Origin: Ptychodera flava
Lineage: Eukaryota > Hemichordata > Enteropneusta > Ptychoderidae
Assembly (NCBI RefSeq): GCF_041260155.1
Contig: NC_091947.1
Location: forward strand, 29,101,615-29,165,614
Direction of reading: 5' to 3'
DNA length: 64,000 bases
Both the position numbers and the translations under genes were made by a program. Shown here piece by piece: positions 48,901 to 59,000 of this stretch. The notes below the pieces were generated by a model. That model ran no database searches and had not been told where the DNA came from. It saw nothing but the letters and a program-made list of their open reading frames with translations. How positions within the stretch are numbered: the first letter of the stretch is position 1; every line of letters starts with the position of its first letter.

Positions 48901-51900
48901 AAATGAGAACAGAAACTTTTAAATTACTTTGTAAATAAGATAGACAAAGACATGATATATCTATAAATAATGAAATGTATTGGCTGGTATGTTGATGGTT
49001 TTCTTATCTATCCATGCTTGTTAAAATCCATCACAACAGAAGTCTACACAATGGTTCATTATGTGACTGGATCTACTCACAATAGATTTGGGAAGTGATA
49101 GAATATTTTGACTTGTCTACCATGCGACCTGGCTATGCTTGAAAATTTTCGATGAACTGTCAGTATCAGCTAGTGCAGTCGTGATAAGTACTGTGGCATG
49201 ATAGCATGCCTACAGCAGAATCTAGCCCATCATAGTGGGTAAACAACAAACATTCTATTCTACATCATTTCACTTCTTGTACCGTTACTGAGTGATGTTT
49301 CTGAGAACTCTACCAACTGCACATTTGCAACTTTGTTAATGTGACAAGCCAAGTTGCTGCTTTAACTATAGGAGTTACAGTACCTGTTTTTTTAATTCCG
49401 TATTTTTCCGTGCTAAACAATCGAAAACCCTAGAGATATACTCATCTATGGATCAACCACACTTCTTCATAGAACAGTAAAATCACAGGTATTCTATTGA
49501 GGACCATGGTAAAATGTTTCAAATAAACTGTCTACATAACTACCCTTTAGCTATGCAGCAGATAGAAGGCAAGGCCTTGGAGACTCTAGTGATCGATGCC
49601 AATCTTTCATTGTGACCATATCACAACCTTTAAGAAATCACTACAAAACAATTTCAAGAAGCCACTTGACCTTATTCACTTGTCTACAAATATTCTCCAT
49701 GGGTCACCGCTTCCACAAAAAAAGCCGGGTCCACAAAAGCTTGTCAACAAAACCATTATTATCCAGACACAGGAGGAGATGAAAACAACACTTCTACAAG
49801 ATTTGTGACCTCTTGAAATTTTTTGTGCATTTGCTATCCAAGACCCTGGCACCACTAGTGAAAGTTATGCACCCAAGTCCTGGGCATTTAAAGCAAAGGC
49901 TGATATTGTGTTTCCAGGATAGTAACTTGGTAAGGCTTGGAAATTCTTAGTCTGGCAAAGACTACTCAATGAAATCTGTGGTTATATGGCCAAAAATCAA
50001 ACCTTCACTTTCCGAAGGTCATAGGTCACACTTGCCAATTTGAATGTAGCACTGGTGTAGCCACAGTGCAAATCGTATTTCTTTTCCTCTATGGTGAATT
50101 ACACTTGTAGGACCAACTGCAACATTTATCATATATATATTCCATTTGCCATGTGATTGCAAAAATTACATATCTGTAAGTATCAAGTGGTCTTGCAAAA
50201 ATTACCCGATGTCCAAAATTGAGACTCCTGCTACCATGGTCATAAGTAAATTTTTCTTGCTTCAATTGATATTAGCCAATCAGTAAAAAGAAAATTTCGC
50301 TTGTCAATTCAGCTTGACTTAGTACATGAAATGAGATGAAAGCAACAGTACCACACATATGAATTAAACCTAGCTACCAATATTTTTTTAGTATTGTTAT
50401 CCATCTATCATCTACACTTTGTATAGCATTTAGAAATACAAAGTATTTGGTTTATCAATGCAGCTTTTCAGTGCATGCATTGTTATTGTTGATAATTGAA
50501 TTCAAGCTAGAAACTGTTGCTGACATGGCATTCAACAAAAACTCTGAAAAGCCATTGTCAAAAGTCAACAGTTACTGGGACTCTCATATCAATAGAAATC
50601 CATTACTTTTGATTTTGTTTATATACAAAGAGACAGCTGTGCAATTGTAACTTTCACCTTTCAGAAGCTAAAAAGTTTGAAAAATATACACGAAAATGCA
50701 CAACACACAAGCAGCAATGCCAGTGTTATGGAAAAGTTTAACCCTTTGCGTGCTGTAATTTTTACCATCTAAATTTTGCATTTGGTGCAACATTTTACAA
50801 ATTTATATGAATAATTGTTTGGATAATTTGGATCAAAGAGACATTAGTTTTCATTAGCTACAGTTTTTATCAAAATTTTGGAAAAAATCTGAAAGAAAAA
50901 GTTGTCCGGATCTGAAAAAAACTGTCGGCTTCACATTTTATGTAGGGGGCAAAAAATGACTTTGGCACTCAAAGGGTTAATGTTCAACAAGTGATCACCA
51001 CATGAAATGATTATACCACAAGTAGGCACAGAATGTAACCATTTGATTTCCTCCTATTTCTACATATTAAACTCCACATTATCAGGCAAATAATCCTAAC
51101 AAACAAGTTTCACACCTCTGTTTGATGTAATGGATACAATTTCAAGTTTTTATACAGATACAGAAAAAACCTTGTCTCTCCATTCAATTTCTGATTATTG
51201 ACCTCAATGACCTCCCTTTGTATTTAATCGTTATATATCAGTGTATAATTTATACGTTTCCAGCTAATTTGCACATCAGTCCCATGTGATATCTTTATAC
51301 AATTTACAGTTTATTTTCTTCTGTGTTCATAAACTTAGTAACATAGCAAGATGAGAGAATATGTTTGTACATCTCTGTTCTCTACCAACTACACCAATTA
51401 GTGTCACATTTGAGGTTTGTTCTAAACTAATTTGCAAAGAGTAGTCATTGACTGTAAACTTTACCATATTGTCTGTGAATGCTACATCTTCTGTTGGAAT
51501 GTTTTAATACCTGTCTCTGTCAAACAATGTCTCCACAATATTGCTAACTTTTGCTAACTCACATCAATAACTGAATTGCAAATTAAATTTTGCAGTGTCA
51601 AAAACTGGCTTTTATTTTCACTTTTGTGCACATTTTCTTTCTCATTTGCCAGGCTAATAATTGAGCAACTAAGCAAGAGTAAGAGCAAGACTAAGAAATA
51701 AATGTAACACTAACAGTATTGCGTCAGCATATCTATAATTTCATTAGTGCATGAGTAATGGTGGTGTTAAATTAGAAATGGTTTTGCCATCTTCTATAAT
51801 TTCATGGCACTAAAACTTTGGGAAACTTGTCTGTGCACACTAAAGAGGGACTTGGGCACTTCTGAAAATTATTTTCAGAATGTAAGAGACATGATCCAAG

Positions 51901-53433
51901 TCCAACAGACTGCAGTTTGAGTGCAATTCAACTGGTGATATGCTATGAAATAATCTGTAGAATGCCATGGTGACATTGTCAGTAAGAGATGCCCATTAAC
52001 TTTTGGAGGGTGATAGGAAAATAGCACAAAGACTCTGTGCTATCATTTGATCTCATGTGGCAGGTCAAAATGAACGAAATGCTAGCAATAGTGTTAGACT
52101 GTTCATGGTTTATTTGAACCATAGTTTCTTTAAACCGTGATGAACTATCTAACAATGCTGCCACACCTATATGACAATGGTATGCGCCAAACTGTATCTA
52201 AGTCATTTAACAAGGATGGCAGTGTCACCACCCTAAATGGGAAAATGTCTGACACAAACCTACATGTATTTGAGGACCTTGAAAACCAAATTTCAACGAA
52301 TCAAACAAGGGATTTGTGTAATTATGAAAAGTAAATAGATGCTTTCAGATATCAGCTACACAGTGACCACATTTGAAGTCTACCTAAGGAACTTGCATAC
52401 CAATTTCCAAAGTAATCTGACCAGCAGTTGCATATTTAAGTAATTATAACTTCATTTGAACAAATAATTTTAAAAGCATGCATCTTCACAGTAAATACAA
52501 ATAAAAAAGGTGAAATGTGCAGCTGTTCCAAAGTTTTTGCAATTTGACAAAGAAATGAGATATTTGGTATTTTTCGTCCAAAAACAGAAAAACATTGCCC
52601 CGAAATACAAATTTACAATACTGCAGGTTTGAAAGTCATGATTTGAACAAAACTGGAATGTATCATCTGTAGGGACCTTCATAGCAAGTTCAAAACAATT
52701 GGACAAGCAGTTTCATAGAAGATTTTTGGACCAAAACAGGGGAAAATGCGAAAACCCCATAAATATGCAAATTTCAGCACAATTTGAAGAAATCCAACAA
52801 AGATAATTTCTAAATGCCTACACATCAAATTTCAATGCAAGTAGACAAGCAGTTCAGAGATTTTTTTACCAAACCTGGAAAAAAATTACAGTAAAAATAC
52901 AGATATGCCGATTTCACCACAATATGACCAAACTTTAATAAGATCAGATCATGGGGGGGGGGGGGGGGGGGGAGGGGGTTGAAATGAATATCCTAATTCT
53001 GACCAATCCCTCCTAAGATCTAAAGACAATGGTCGAAATTCAATGTGGAAGGGTCGAGGTGTATATTTCGGCGTGCATGACAGACGAGATCTAGGTTAGA
53101 TATAAAGATCTACACTTGGATTGTGCCGGTGCATGTTTTGTATGATTAAATGAAACTTTACTCACAACTTAGCTCATCTGTTCGCAAGCCACCGCCCCAG
53201 TTTAAATACGAAATTCCATTGAATAGTCCGAAATACATTGATCCATACAGACCGCCCCTGTCATTGGGGTCTGGACTTCTGTTTCGTCCATAATCGTCCG
53301 GGTTTGTCGACGAGTTGCGTACGACGTACGACCATACCCAGTGAGTTGTGGCAGTGCTGGTTATCATCATTGCGGTCCCAGCGAGAGCAACTACCGCGAC
53401 TAGGAAACAGAAACCTTTCCGAAGTGGTTGCAT
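36914..53433 (-). CDS. Clarin-like four-pass membrane protein B (3 exons)
   Basis: Minus-strand exons 53166-53433, 39917-40096 and 36914-37197 join in frame to 243 aa. Membrane segments lie at about residues 7-27, 101-124, 137-163 and 190-212. The first loop has sequons NSS (Asn40) and NRS (Asn51), then MYFGLFNG and GGGLR, matching YGLFHG and GLGAR of CLRN1. Exon 2 has FATYNACVVP and GIFGLYLWTG, aligning with FFMYNAFGKP and GPLGLYLLSF. Exon 3 has YSFWLVVASFCVFIFNAIFV and ends LDLMY; CLRN1 ends ADLMY. This is the closer of the two genes to CLRN1/2. The known vertebrate role is hair-cell bundle and synapse upkeep; the role here is unproven. Intron 1 is 13 kb and holds most of the repeats of 40-53 kb; intron 2 holds the Helitron-like element. 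Confidence 0.9.
38341..39440. repeat. Seven ~150-bp tandem units
   Basis: CATATTGGA recurs at about 38442, 38592, 38741, 38891, 39041, 39191 and 39341, a period of 149-150 bp. Units share GGCGGCCATATTGGATCG, ATGACAT, TCCTTGTACCAA and GAGTTATGGCTCTG. Because 150 is a multiple of three, the minus strand shows a spurious 336-codon open frame. Confidence 0.9.
39453..39509. repeat. ACGG/ACGC microsatellite
   Basis: Imperfect GGAC/GCAC tetranucleotide tract directly after the tandem units and before the 3' hairpin of the Helitron-like element. Confidence 0.85.
41594..44519. repeat. Minisatellite array 1, forward units (about 50)
   Basis: The unit is 60 bp: GCCAACTTGCCAACTTACTT, then ACTTGCC, AACTTTCATGGGTGG and AAGTTGGCGGGGGCCTCT. 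A 56-bp variant lacks one ACTT. The two alternate often, giving a 116-bp higher-order period. Each unit holds an 8-bp stem hairpin (GCCAACTT, loop TCATGGGTGG, AAGTTGGC). Variants include TCATACAGGG, TCATACCGGG and AAATGGATGG in the loop. Stop codons are rare in every frame, so open frames up to 444 codons appear; they are artefacts. Confidence 0.95.
44520..44840. repeat. Minisatellite array 1, inverted units
   Basis: From about 44520 the unit continues in the opposite orientation (CAGAGGCCCCCGCCAACTTC, then CCATTGAAAGTTGGCAAG), about five units, some interrupted (CACAACTTGGCAAAGGGCG). With the forward array it makes a long inverted repeat. Confidence 0.9.
44841..45023. repeat. Non-repeat tail with internal TIR copy
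   Basis: 183 bp ending in a copy of the right TIR (45000-45023). It aligns without gaps to 45841-46023, exactly 1000 bp downstream, with 8 mismatches (about 96 percent). It has no matching left TIR beside it, so it marks an internal duplication rather than a second whole element. Confidence 0.9.
45024..45840. repeat. Minisatellite array 2, forward then inverted
   Basis: About nine forward units (45024-45570) followed by four to five inverted units (45575-45840), repeating the organisation of array 1 on a smaller scale. The inverted part ends in the same GTCCCACGAACTTGCC junction as array 1. Confidence 0.9.
47066..47289. mobile_element. piggyBac-like MITE, copy 3
   Basis: 216-bp element (47070-47285) flanked by TTAA, starting CCCTTGAACTGC and ending CACTCAAAGGG. 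Same family as the copies at 24 kb, more diverged. It lies in intron 1 of clarin B. Confidence 0.8.
48119..48145. repeat. 27-bp perfect palindrome
   Basis: CCAGTTTTCTGCA, one T, TGCAGAAAACTGG: a perfect 13-bp stem around a single base. It is not attached to a recognised element; it could be a cruciform or the remnant of two joined TIR ends. Confidence 0.8.
48532..48855. mobile_element. 316-bp palindromic MITE, copy 1
   Basis: TTAA (48532-48535 and 48852-48855) encloses an element starting AGGGACAAAGTCGGCCATTT and ending with its near-inverse. The whole element is a near-palindrome centred on ACCATCGCGAAAATGAAT and its inverse. A second copy is at 57814-58085. TTAA with AGGGACAAAGT ends suggests Kolobok- or piggyBac-type mobilisation. 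Confidence 0.8.
50738..50980. mobile_element. piggyBac-like MITE, copy 4
   Basis: 235-bp element (50742-50976) flanked by TTAA, starting CCCTTTGCGTGCTGTAATTT and ending GGCACTCAAAGGG. About 20 bp longer than the other three copies. Confidence 0.8.
52400..52940. repeat. Degenerate ~141-bp tandem repeat
   Basis: The motif A(C/A)(C/A)AGCAGTT recurs at about 52422, 52705 and 52846, with similar surroundings (TTCAAAACAATTGGACAAGC, TTCAATGCAAGTAGACAAGC, then TTTTTGGACCAAAACAGG / TTTTTTTACCAAACCTGG). Spacings of about 283 and 141 bp fit a decayed array of the Helitron core-repeat kind. Low certainty on the limits. Confidence 0.4.
52952..52978. repeat. Poly-G tract
   Basis: More than 20 consecutive G followed by AGGGGG. 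It could form G-quadruplexes and is prone to length errors in assembly. Confidence 0.9.
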
Positions 53434-55962
53434 TTTGCCTGTGGGACCTTGATAAAGTTACCGTAGACTCGAACGATGAGTGTATATTTTTTGCTTTTCG
53501 CTTTCTCTTCACTAGTCCACGGTGGTAGAGGGACCGTGACCAGTCGAATCTTAGTCAAATTTCGAAATAATCTTGCGTCTTATCAGATTCCGTGCTAAGT
53601 ATGGGATGGGTGGGTCCGGCAGGTTACACCTTGATTATCAATAGTGTTCAAGTATTCCCTCCAACTTCCACTAAAATGTTAAAAACTGCAGCAAAGAGTT
53701 ACCATATCCATTCATGAAACTAATAACATTCTTGATCGCAAAAGACCGTCTTCCGTACATAAAATATATTCCGATTAGGGACAGGACCGGACCGAATCTC
53801 CTCCCGTGGCGTATAAACGTCGACTGCGGCCTGCGAACTGTTCTTCGATGACCTTTGACCAGATACCGAGACCGCGCCTGCGTTATTCACGCCAAATATC
53901 GTAGCCTTTGTTTGTTGTACTTTACCGTTTCAGGCAATAATATAAGCAGGAATTCTACAAATGATACTACCAGTTCGACGTGGGCAAAGATTCAAATACT
54001 ATGTAAAACCTAGAGTAATACGTACAACTGGTTAAACTCCTACAGGTGGCTGTAAGGCGAAACCAAATGCATGGCGCATGACTAAGCTTCGGTTTCGGAT
54101 TCTGTATTGGGACACTCAGCCTGTCAAATTAAAGGCGACCCCTCCCGGTGCACATAAGAAATACCCTCGAGGAGTAAGACATTACTTCCTCGTAATGAAC
54201 GACACCGTCAAGAAGCACTGAAGGTGTAGAAAATTACTCAACGAGTAAGAACTTTAGTGACTCTCTTAAAGTTTGTCTAAACGCGTCCAGGAGTCATGCG
54301 CGTGGATTTTTTCAATATTTCACCAGAATGGTTACCTTCTACGACCAATGAAAAAAGTGGTTAGAAGTGTAAAATTCAAAAATCACTGTCATCCAGTCAC
54401 TCTGCAAGAAGACTATTTAGGTGTCACTACTTTGCTTCTCTTACTGTTTGATTACATTGAGAAATCCTTCTGTCTATCATTTAAATTAATGAACTTTATG
54501 AATAGCTCAATAAGAAGCGACATTCTATGGGCTGAGATGAAATTCATTACCGCCTTACTTTTATTTTTGACAAAAAATACTTATAGCATTTCCGCTTTCG
54601 CCAATCTTGATGATATTATATTAACTAAATAAATGTTCTCTGTATGAGGTGACTGGTTAAGTTTTGTTTGATTTAAAATCTCTTGTTGTCGGGTTTAAGT
54701 GTGTAAAATTTCACCGATCGACACTGAGGTCGCTCCAAACAGTCTGCTCATATACTTCTGGCAGTTTCAATAATTTGCTAGTAGCTTTCTCAATACAGCT
54801 TGCTCAAATCGGGTGCGGAGATATAATTTTGTTGGAAAAGTCAATAAAATCTCGCGCTCCTTGAAGACACAAAGTGTTAAGAAATAGGAACTTCCATCCT
54901 CTGAAAGTGATTCAGACAAATGAAACTATATTGTGTCAAAAATTAAAACTCTTGAGGTGGGCCATGACTTGAAAAGTGGTTGACAATTATGACGGCAGCT
55001 ATAGTTGCTACAAAAAGGCCTGATGGCACTGTTCATGGAGCGTCCTCCGCGTTGTACAGTTTCTTCACAAACACCTGAGCATGGCACTGCAGCGCATGCA
55101 GATTAATGGATCTATGAGTATGCTCTGTTGTCCATTTCACTAAATCTCACTGTCACAAATGAATTGTTATACACCAATGTAAGAAAATTCTTCACCAAAA
55201 TGCAGCTTGTGGTCTCCAGATCCCAGCTAAAACTTTTATTTGTTTAAGTTAGGCGGCATTTGTCCACAGTCGCCAATTGGCTTGGTAGTCTGCTTGATCG
55301 ATTGATTGTCTGCTCGATCTATGGATCGCGTACTTGATCTGCCCTCCACTGCAACCTAAATATCGAGTAGCGATCGATGGATAGGACAATCAATCGATTA
55401 AACTGACTATCTCCAGCCCACGGCGCCCGCGCATTTGTCGGATGTAGTGAACCAGATGGAACTGGGTGCCTTTGTGTCAAAGTATACAACTGCGACACTA
55501 ACTATACACAATTGTCTTCTTGTCCTCACAGCCAGGCCACGACATCGCTTATAATTACTAAAACTTTAATTCACGTTTTCATCGATACAAATAATGCTAC
55601 CAACAATATCTTTCCAAATAAGCTTAAAGTGACCTACATCGTTTTTAGCATATTACCAAACTTTGAAGAAATCAAATAAATAATGAATAAATAAATATTT
55701 CAAGCTAGTTTTCGGTATGATAACAAATGCCCCAAGTTTCTTTGTGTTTTAATCTTTTGAGAAAATCAAGTAAACGTTGTAGGTATTTTAAACAATAAGG
55801 GCAGAATTGGATACATTTGATTTTGTGTTTTAATCTTTTGAGAAAATCAAGTAAACGTTGTAGGTATTTTAAACAATAAGGGCTCCGAGCCTTCCTATAC
55901 GTTCTCAAGCTCAGCACTTCGAGGCGTTCTTCTGCAACTTGTGCAAGAATTTTCTGTACTCT
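53434..55962. other. Divergent intergenic region, clarin B to UBLCP1
   Basis: About 2.5 kb between two divergently transcribed genes; it must hold both promoters. No coding exon recognised. It includes 13-bp inverted motifs TCGATTGATTGTC (near 55300) and GACAATCAATCGA (near 55386), and a 62-bp direct duplication (55741-55883). Confidence 0.5.
55741..55883. repeat. Perfect 62-bp direct duplication
   Basis: 55741-55802 and 55822-55883 are identical, with offset 81 bp. Perfect identity in non-coding DNA indicates a recent duplication, about 170 bp upstream of the UBLCP1 start codon. Confidence 0.9.
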
Positions 55963-55969
55963 TGAAAAC

Positions 55970-56001
55970 CATAGACCTTAAAAACGGATTTAAGGTCTAT
56001 G
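55970..56001. mobile_element. 32-bp remnant: two TIR tips of the CATAGACCTTAAA family
   Basis: It reads CATAGACCTTAAAAACGG then ATTTAAGGTCTATG, i.e. the outer ends of the TIRs of 10768-12596 with all internal sequence gone. A perfect 7-bp direct repeat TGAAAAC flanks it (55963-55969 and 56002-56008), the same duplication length as the full element. It sits 49 bp upstream of the UBLCP1 start, probably in the promoter or 5' UTR. Confidence 0.85.
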
Positions 56002-56049
56002 TGAAAACGAAGTATATACAATTCTAAGCACGATGAGGGCGCACATTTC

Positions 56050-59000
56050 ATGATGGCGGACCCCGTAACTATTGTTGTGAAATGGAGTGGAAAGGAGTAC
56101 ACAGTGTCAGATTTGAGTCAAGAAAATACTGTAGGAGAACTAAAGGAAGCTATAAAGTCTCAAACAGGTGTGCTACCAGAGAGACAAAAACTGTTAGGAT
56201 TGAAGTACAAGGGTAAGTGACACAATTATCCAAAATAATGGTATCCGGTTTGTACACCATCCCACAGGGAAGGCATCCCTTGCTCAACTGTGTACACATG
56301 TCCATACTCCAACATGCTCAAGATCAGCTCAGTGATGCGACTGTTGATCCCCTTGGATGCAGGCACAGGCGATCGACTCACTATATTCGAAGCTCAGTGT
56401 CAGAGGCATCGCGTACAGTCAGACGAACGCACTGCAGCTGCAGTGAACGTGTGCACGTTACCATAAAATATTGACCATGTTGACTGACAGTGTGAGCCAG
56501 CTTGCATTACAGTGTGAGACATGCAGGACATGTTTTGTGGAGGGACCGTGCTGTTACGTATCTTCACCGTCCCTCCACGGTGGTATCTTCCATTAAAACA
56601 TGCGCCATTTTACGAATTTTCTAACGCATCATGACGAGCAACATGTGTAGGTCAGGTGTGAGAGTTTTGGATCAAGCCTCGAAATTGTTCATAGTCTCCT
56701 TTCCACAGGTAAAATTTTGTCAAGACAACATATTGATGTGAGGTGGAAGTGATAACGATTACGTGTTATCAAGAAGCAGCTTTCTTTAAATTGCATTTTT
56801 TTCAAAGTTTTCATTTTGCATCAAGACACAAGACATGACTCCTGGTGGGGAGATATGCATATTTCCCCAGTATAACACAGCAGAATAATTCTGAGGAATT
56901 CAAACTTTATTGTCCTCATCATGATGAAAACATCATTACAGAAACAAAGGGTACAACGGGATTATTCTACTGATCTTGTGCTTTGAAAAGCATGTGTGCG
57001 AATTTGAAATAAGTTTTGTGGAGGGACCATGTGCTATTTATTATACAGTTCCTTTTGTCTCAAAATCTCTGGCAAGCTGAAGTCATCAAGCAGTTCGGTA
57101 AAGTAAACATGTACTTTGAGTTTGAAAGCTATTGTTAATGTCAAACCACTTTATAATTTGAAGTGGAGTACATTATTTCATGTCTATTCCACATGTCAGG
57201 GAAATCCCCAGATGATGATGTTGCATTGTCGGCATTGAAATTAAAACCAAACACTAAAATCATGATGATGGGGACAAGAGAAGAAACGATTCAAGCAATT
57301 ATGGAACCACCTAAAGACATTGGTGAAGTTGTTGATGATTTTGACATCGAGGAAGAGGAAGTCCTTATAGAAAACAGGTGAATTCATGTCATAATTATGT
57401 ACTACCGTTAAAGTCATTTTATAAGACGCGTCTTTTATTATGATGTTGCAAATTTTGAACTCGAATTATTTCTCCAGAGAAGGGGTGCGACTTATAATAT
57501 GTACCTTTGTGTTTTTTAAAGAGGTATACTCCTTCGTCAACCAGTAGGATAAAGTATCAACTTTTGATGAACAGAGCCAACCTAAATGGTGGCCGGTAGT
57601 GTGACAGATCTGATGAAAAAGGGGTGCGACTTATAATGCATACATTCTCCATTTTCAATTTTTTAAGGATTTCATCCCACGCAAGTCAATCAAAGGAGGG
57701 TGCGACTTATAATACAGATGCGTCTTATAAAATTACTTTAACGGTACATAGACTGAAAGATCCATCGCTTGAGAGCGCTCTAGGGGAGCTTTATAGAGAG
57801 CGATGGATCTGAAAGGGACACAGTCGGCCATTTTTTCATGAATTTTGTTTGATGCAAGATACTACTTATATTGTTTGACATCACAAATTAAATTAAACCA
57901 TCGCAAAAATGAATTAATGGTCATGACCGTTAATTCATTTTCGCGATGGTTTCATTTATTGTGTCTAAAACTGGGGTCGAATATATGTACAGTCACCCAT
58001 TCATTCAGTACCTTTCAACATGTCAAACAATATAAGTAGTATCTTATATCAAATAAAAGTCATGAAAAGTGGCCACTTTGTCCCTTTAAGTCTATGTAGT
58101 TCAGCGTCTTGCTGTAAATGACCATTTCTGATATGCAAACCTGTTGAGGGTGGTCACTCCATGACCAAGACGATGTGACTGCCGTGAGAAGGGCAGGTCT
58201 TCCTCTTGACCAGTGGGTGTGGCATAAATTCTCTGACAGTGTGCAGTCTTTAACTTCTTTTCACCCCAATGGTTCAGCCAAAACTCATTATCACCAATGA
58301 TGGGTGTGGACATGTGTATGGAGAATCAAAGATACACAGCTTAAAATGCTACACATGATTTTCACCGACTTGATCTGCAAGACATACACAAATATGATGA
58401 GTTTGACTGACATGACATGATGACAACAGTGTGTGGCATACCAGTATCTGTCAAAATGATTTTGACAATAGTTGTAACTTTGAGTTTTATTTTTACAGGT
58501 AAGGAGTTTATTTTCATATCTCTCTGTTCCATTTCTCACTTATTTCAGGGAAGAAAATCTACAGAAAATAGCCAGAAGAGTCAAAGACTATGAAATCAAA
58601 ATTTTGAACCCACCAAGACCTGGCAAGAAACTCTTAGTATTAGATGTTGATTATACATTATTTGGTAAGTACATGAATTATTTTGGCAGTATTTCATGTT
58701 AAGATAGCTGTTTTTGACCTTGAATACATTATCACCTAGCCAGCTTTTCAACATTGTGATGTTGTTGACATGTCATTCATATCTGTGTGTAAATGGTTGT
58801 AAGCCAACTATAAGAAGAAAGTGTTTGTGATGTGTTTCTAACAGGATTTGCTGTGTAAATTCTTCAGGCAGGTTTTGTGAATCAGTCAGCAGGTAAGGTG
58901 TACACCGCTCACACAAAATCTACATCAGTTTGTCTCTAGACTATGATCGCTTCATGTTTTGACAGACTGATAATTCTGTTTATTAACATAGATTACACAT

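Larger units (their letters stand above)
40097..53165 (-). other. 13-kb intron 1 of clarin-like gene B
   Basis: It holds the minisatellite-filled TIR element (41479-46023), two piggyBac-like MITEs, one palindromic TTAA MITE, a 27-bp palindrome, a degenerate tandem repeat (about 52400-52900) and a poly-G tract. The rest (40100-41470, 46030-47060, 48860-50730, 50980-52300) is AT-rich with no recognised gene; open frames are under about 80 codons. Confidence 0.6.

Noticed and set aside
55705-55917. Minus-strand frame with the peptide YCLKYLQRLLDFLKRLKHK twice
   Set aside because: It is explained by the 62-bp direct DNA duplication; no other sign of coding.
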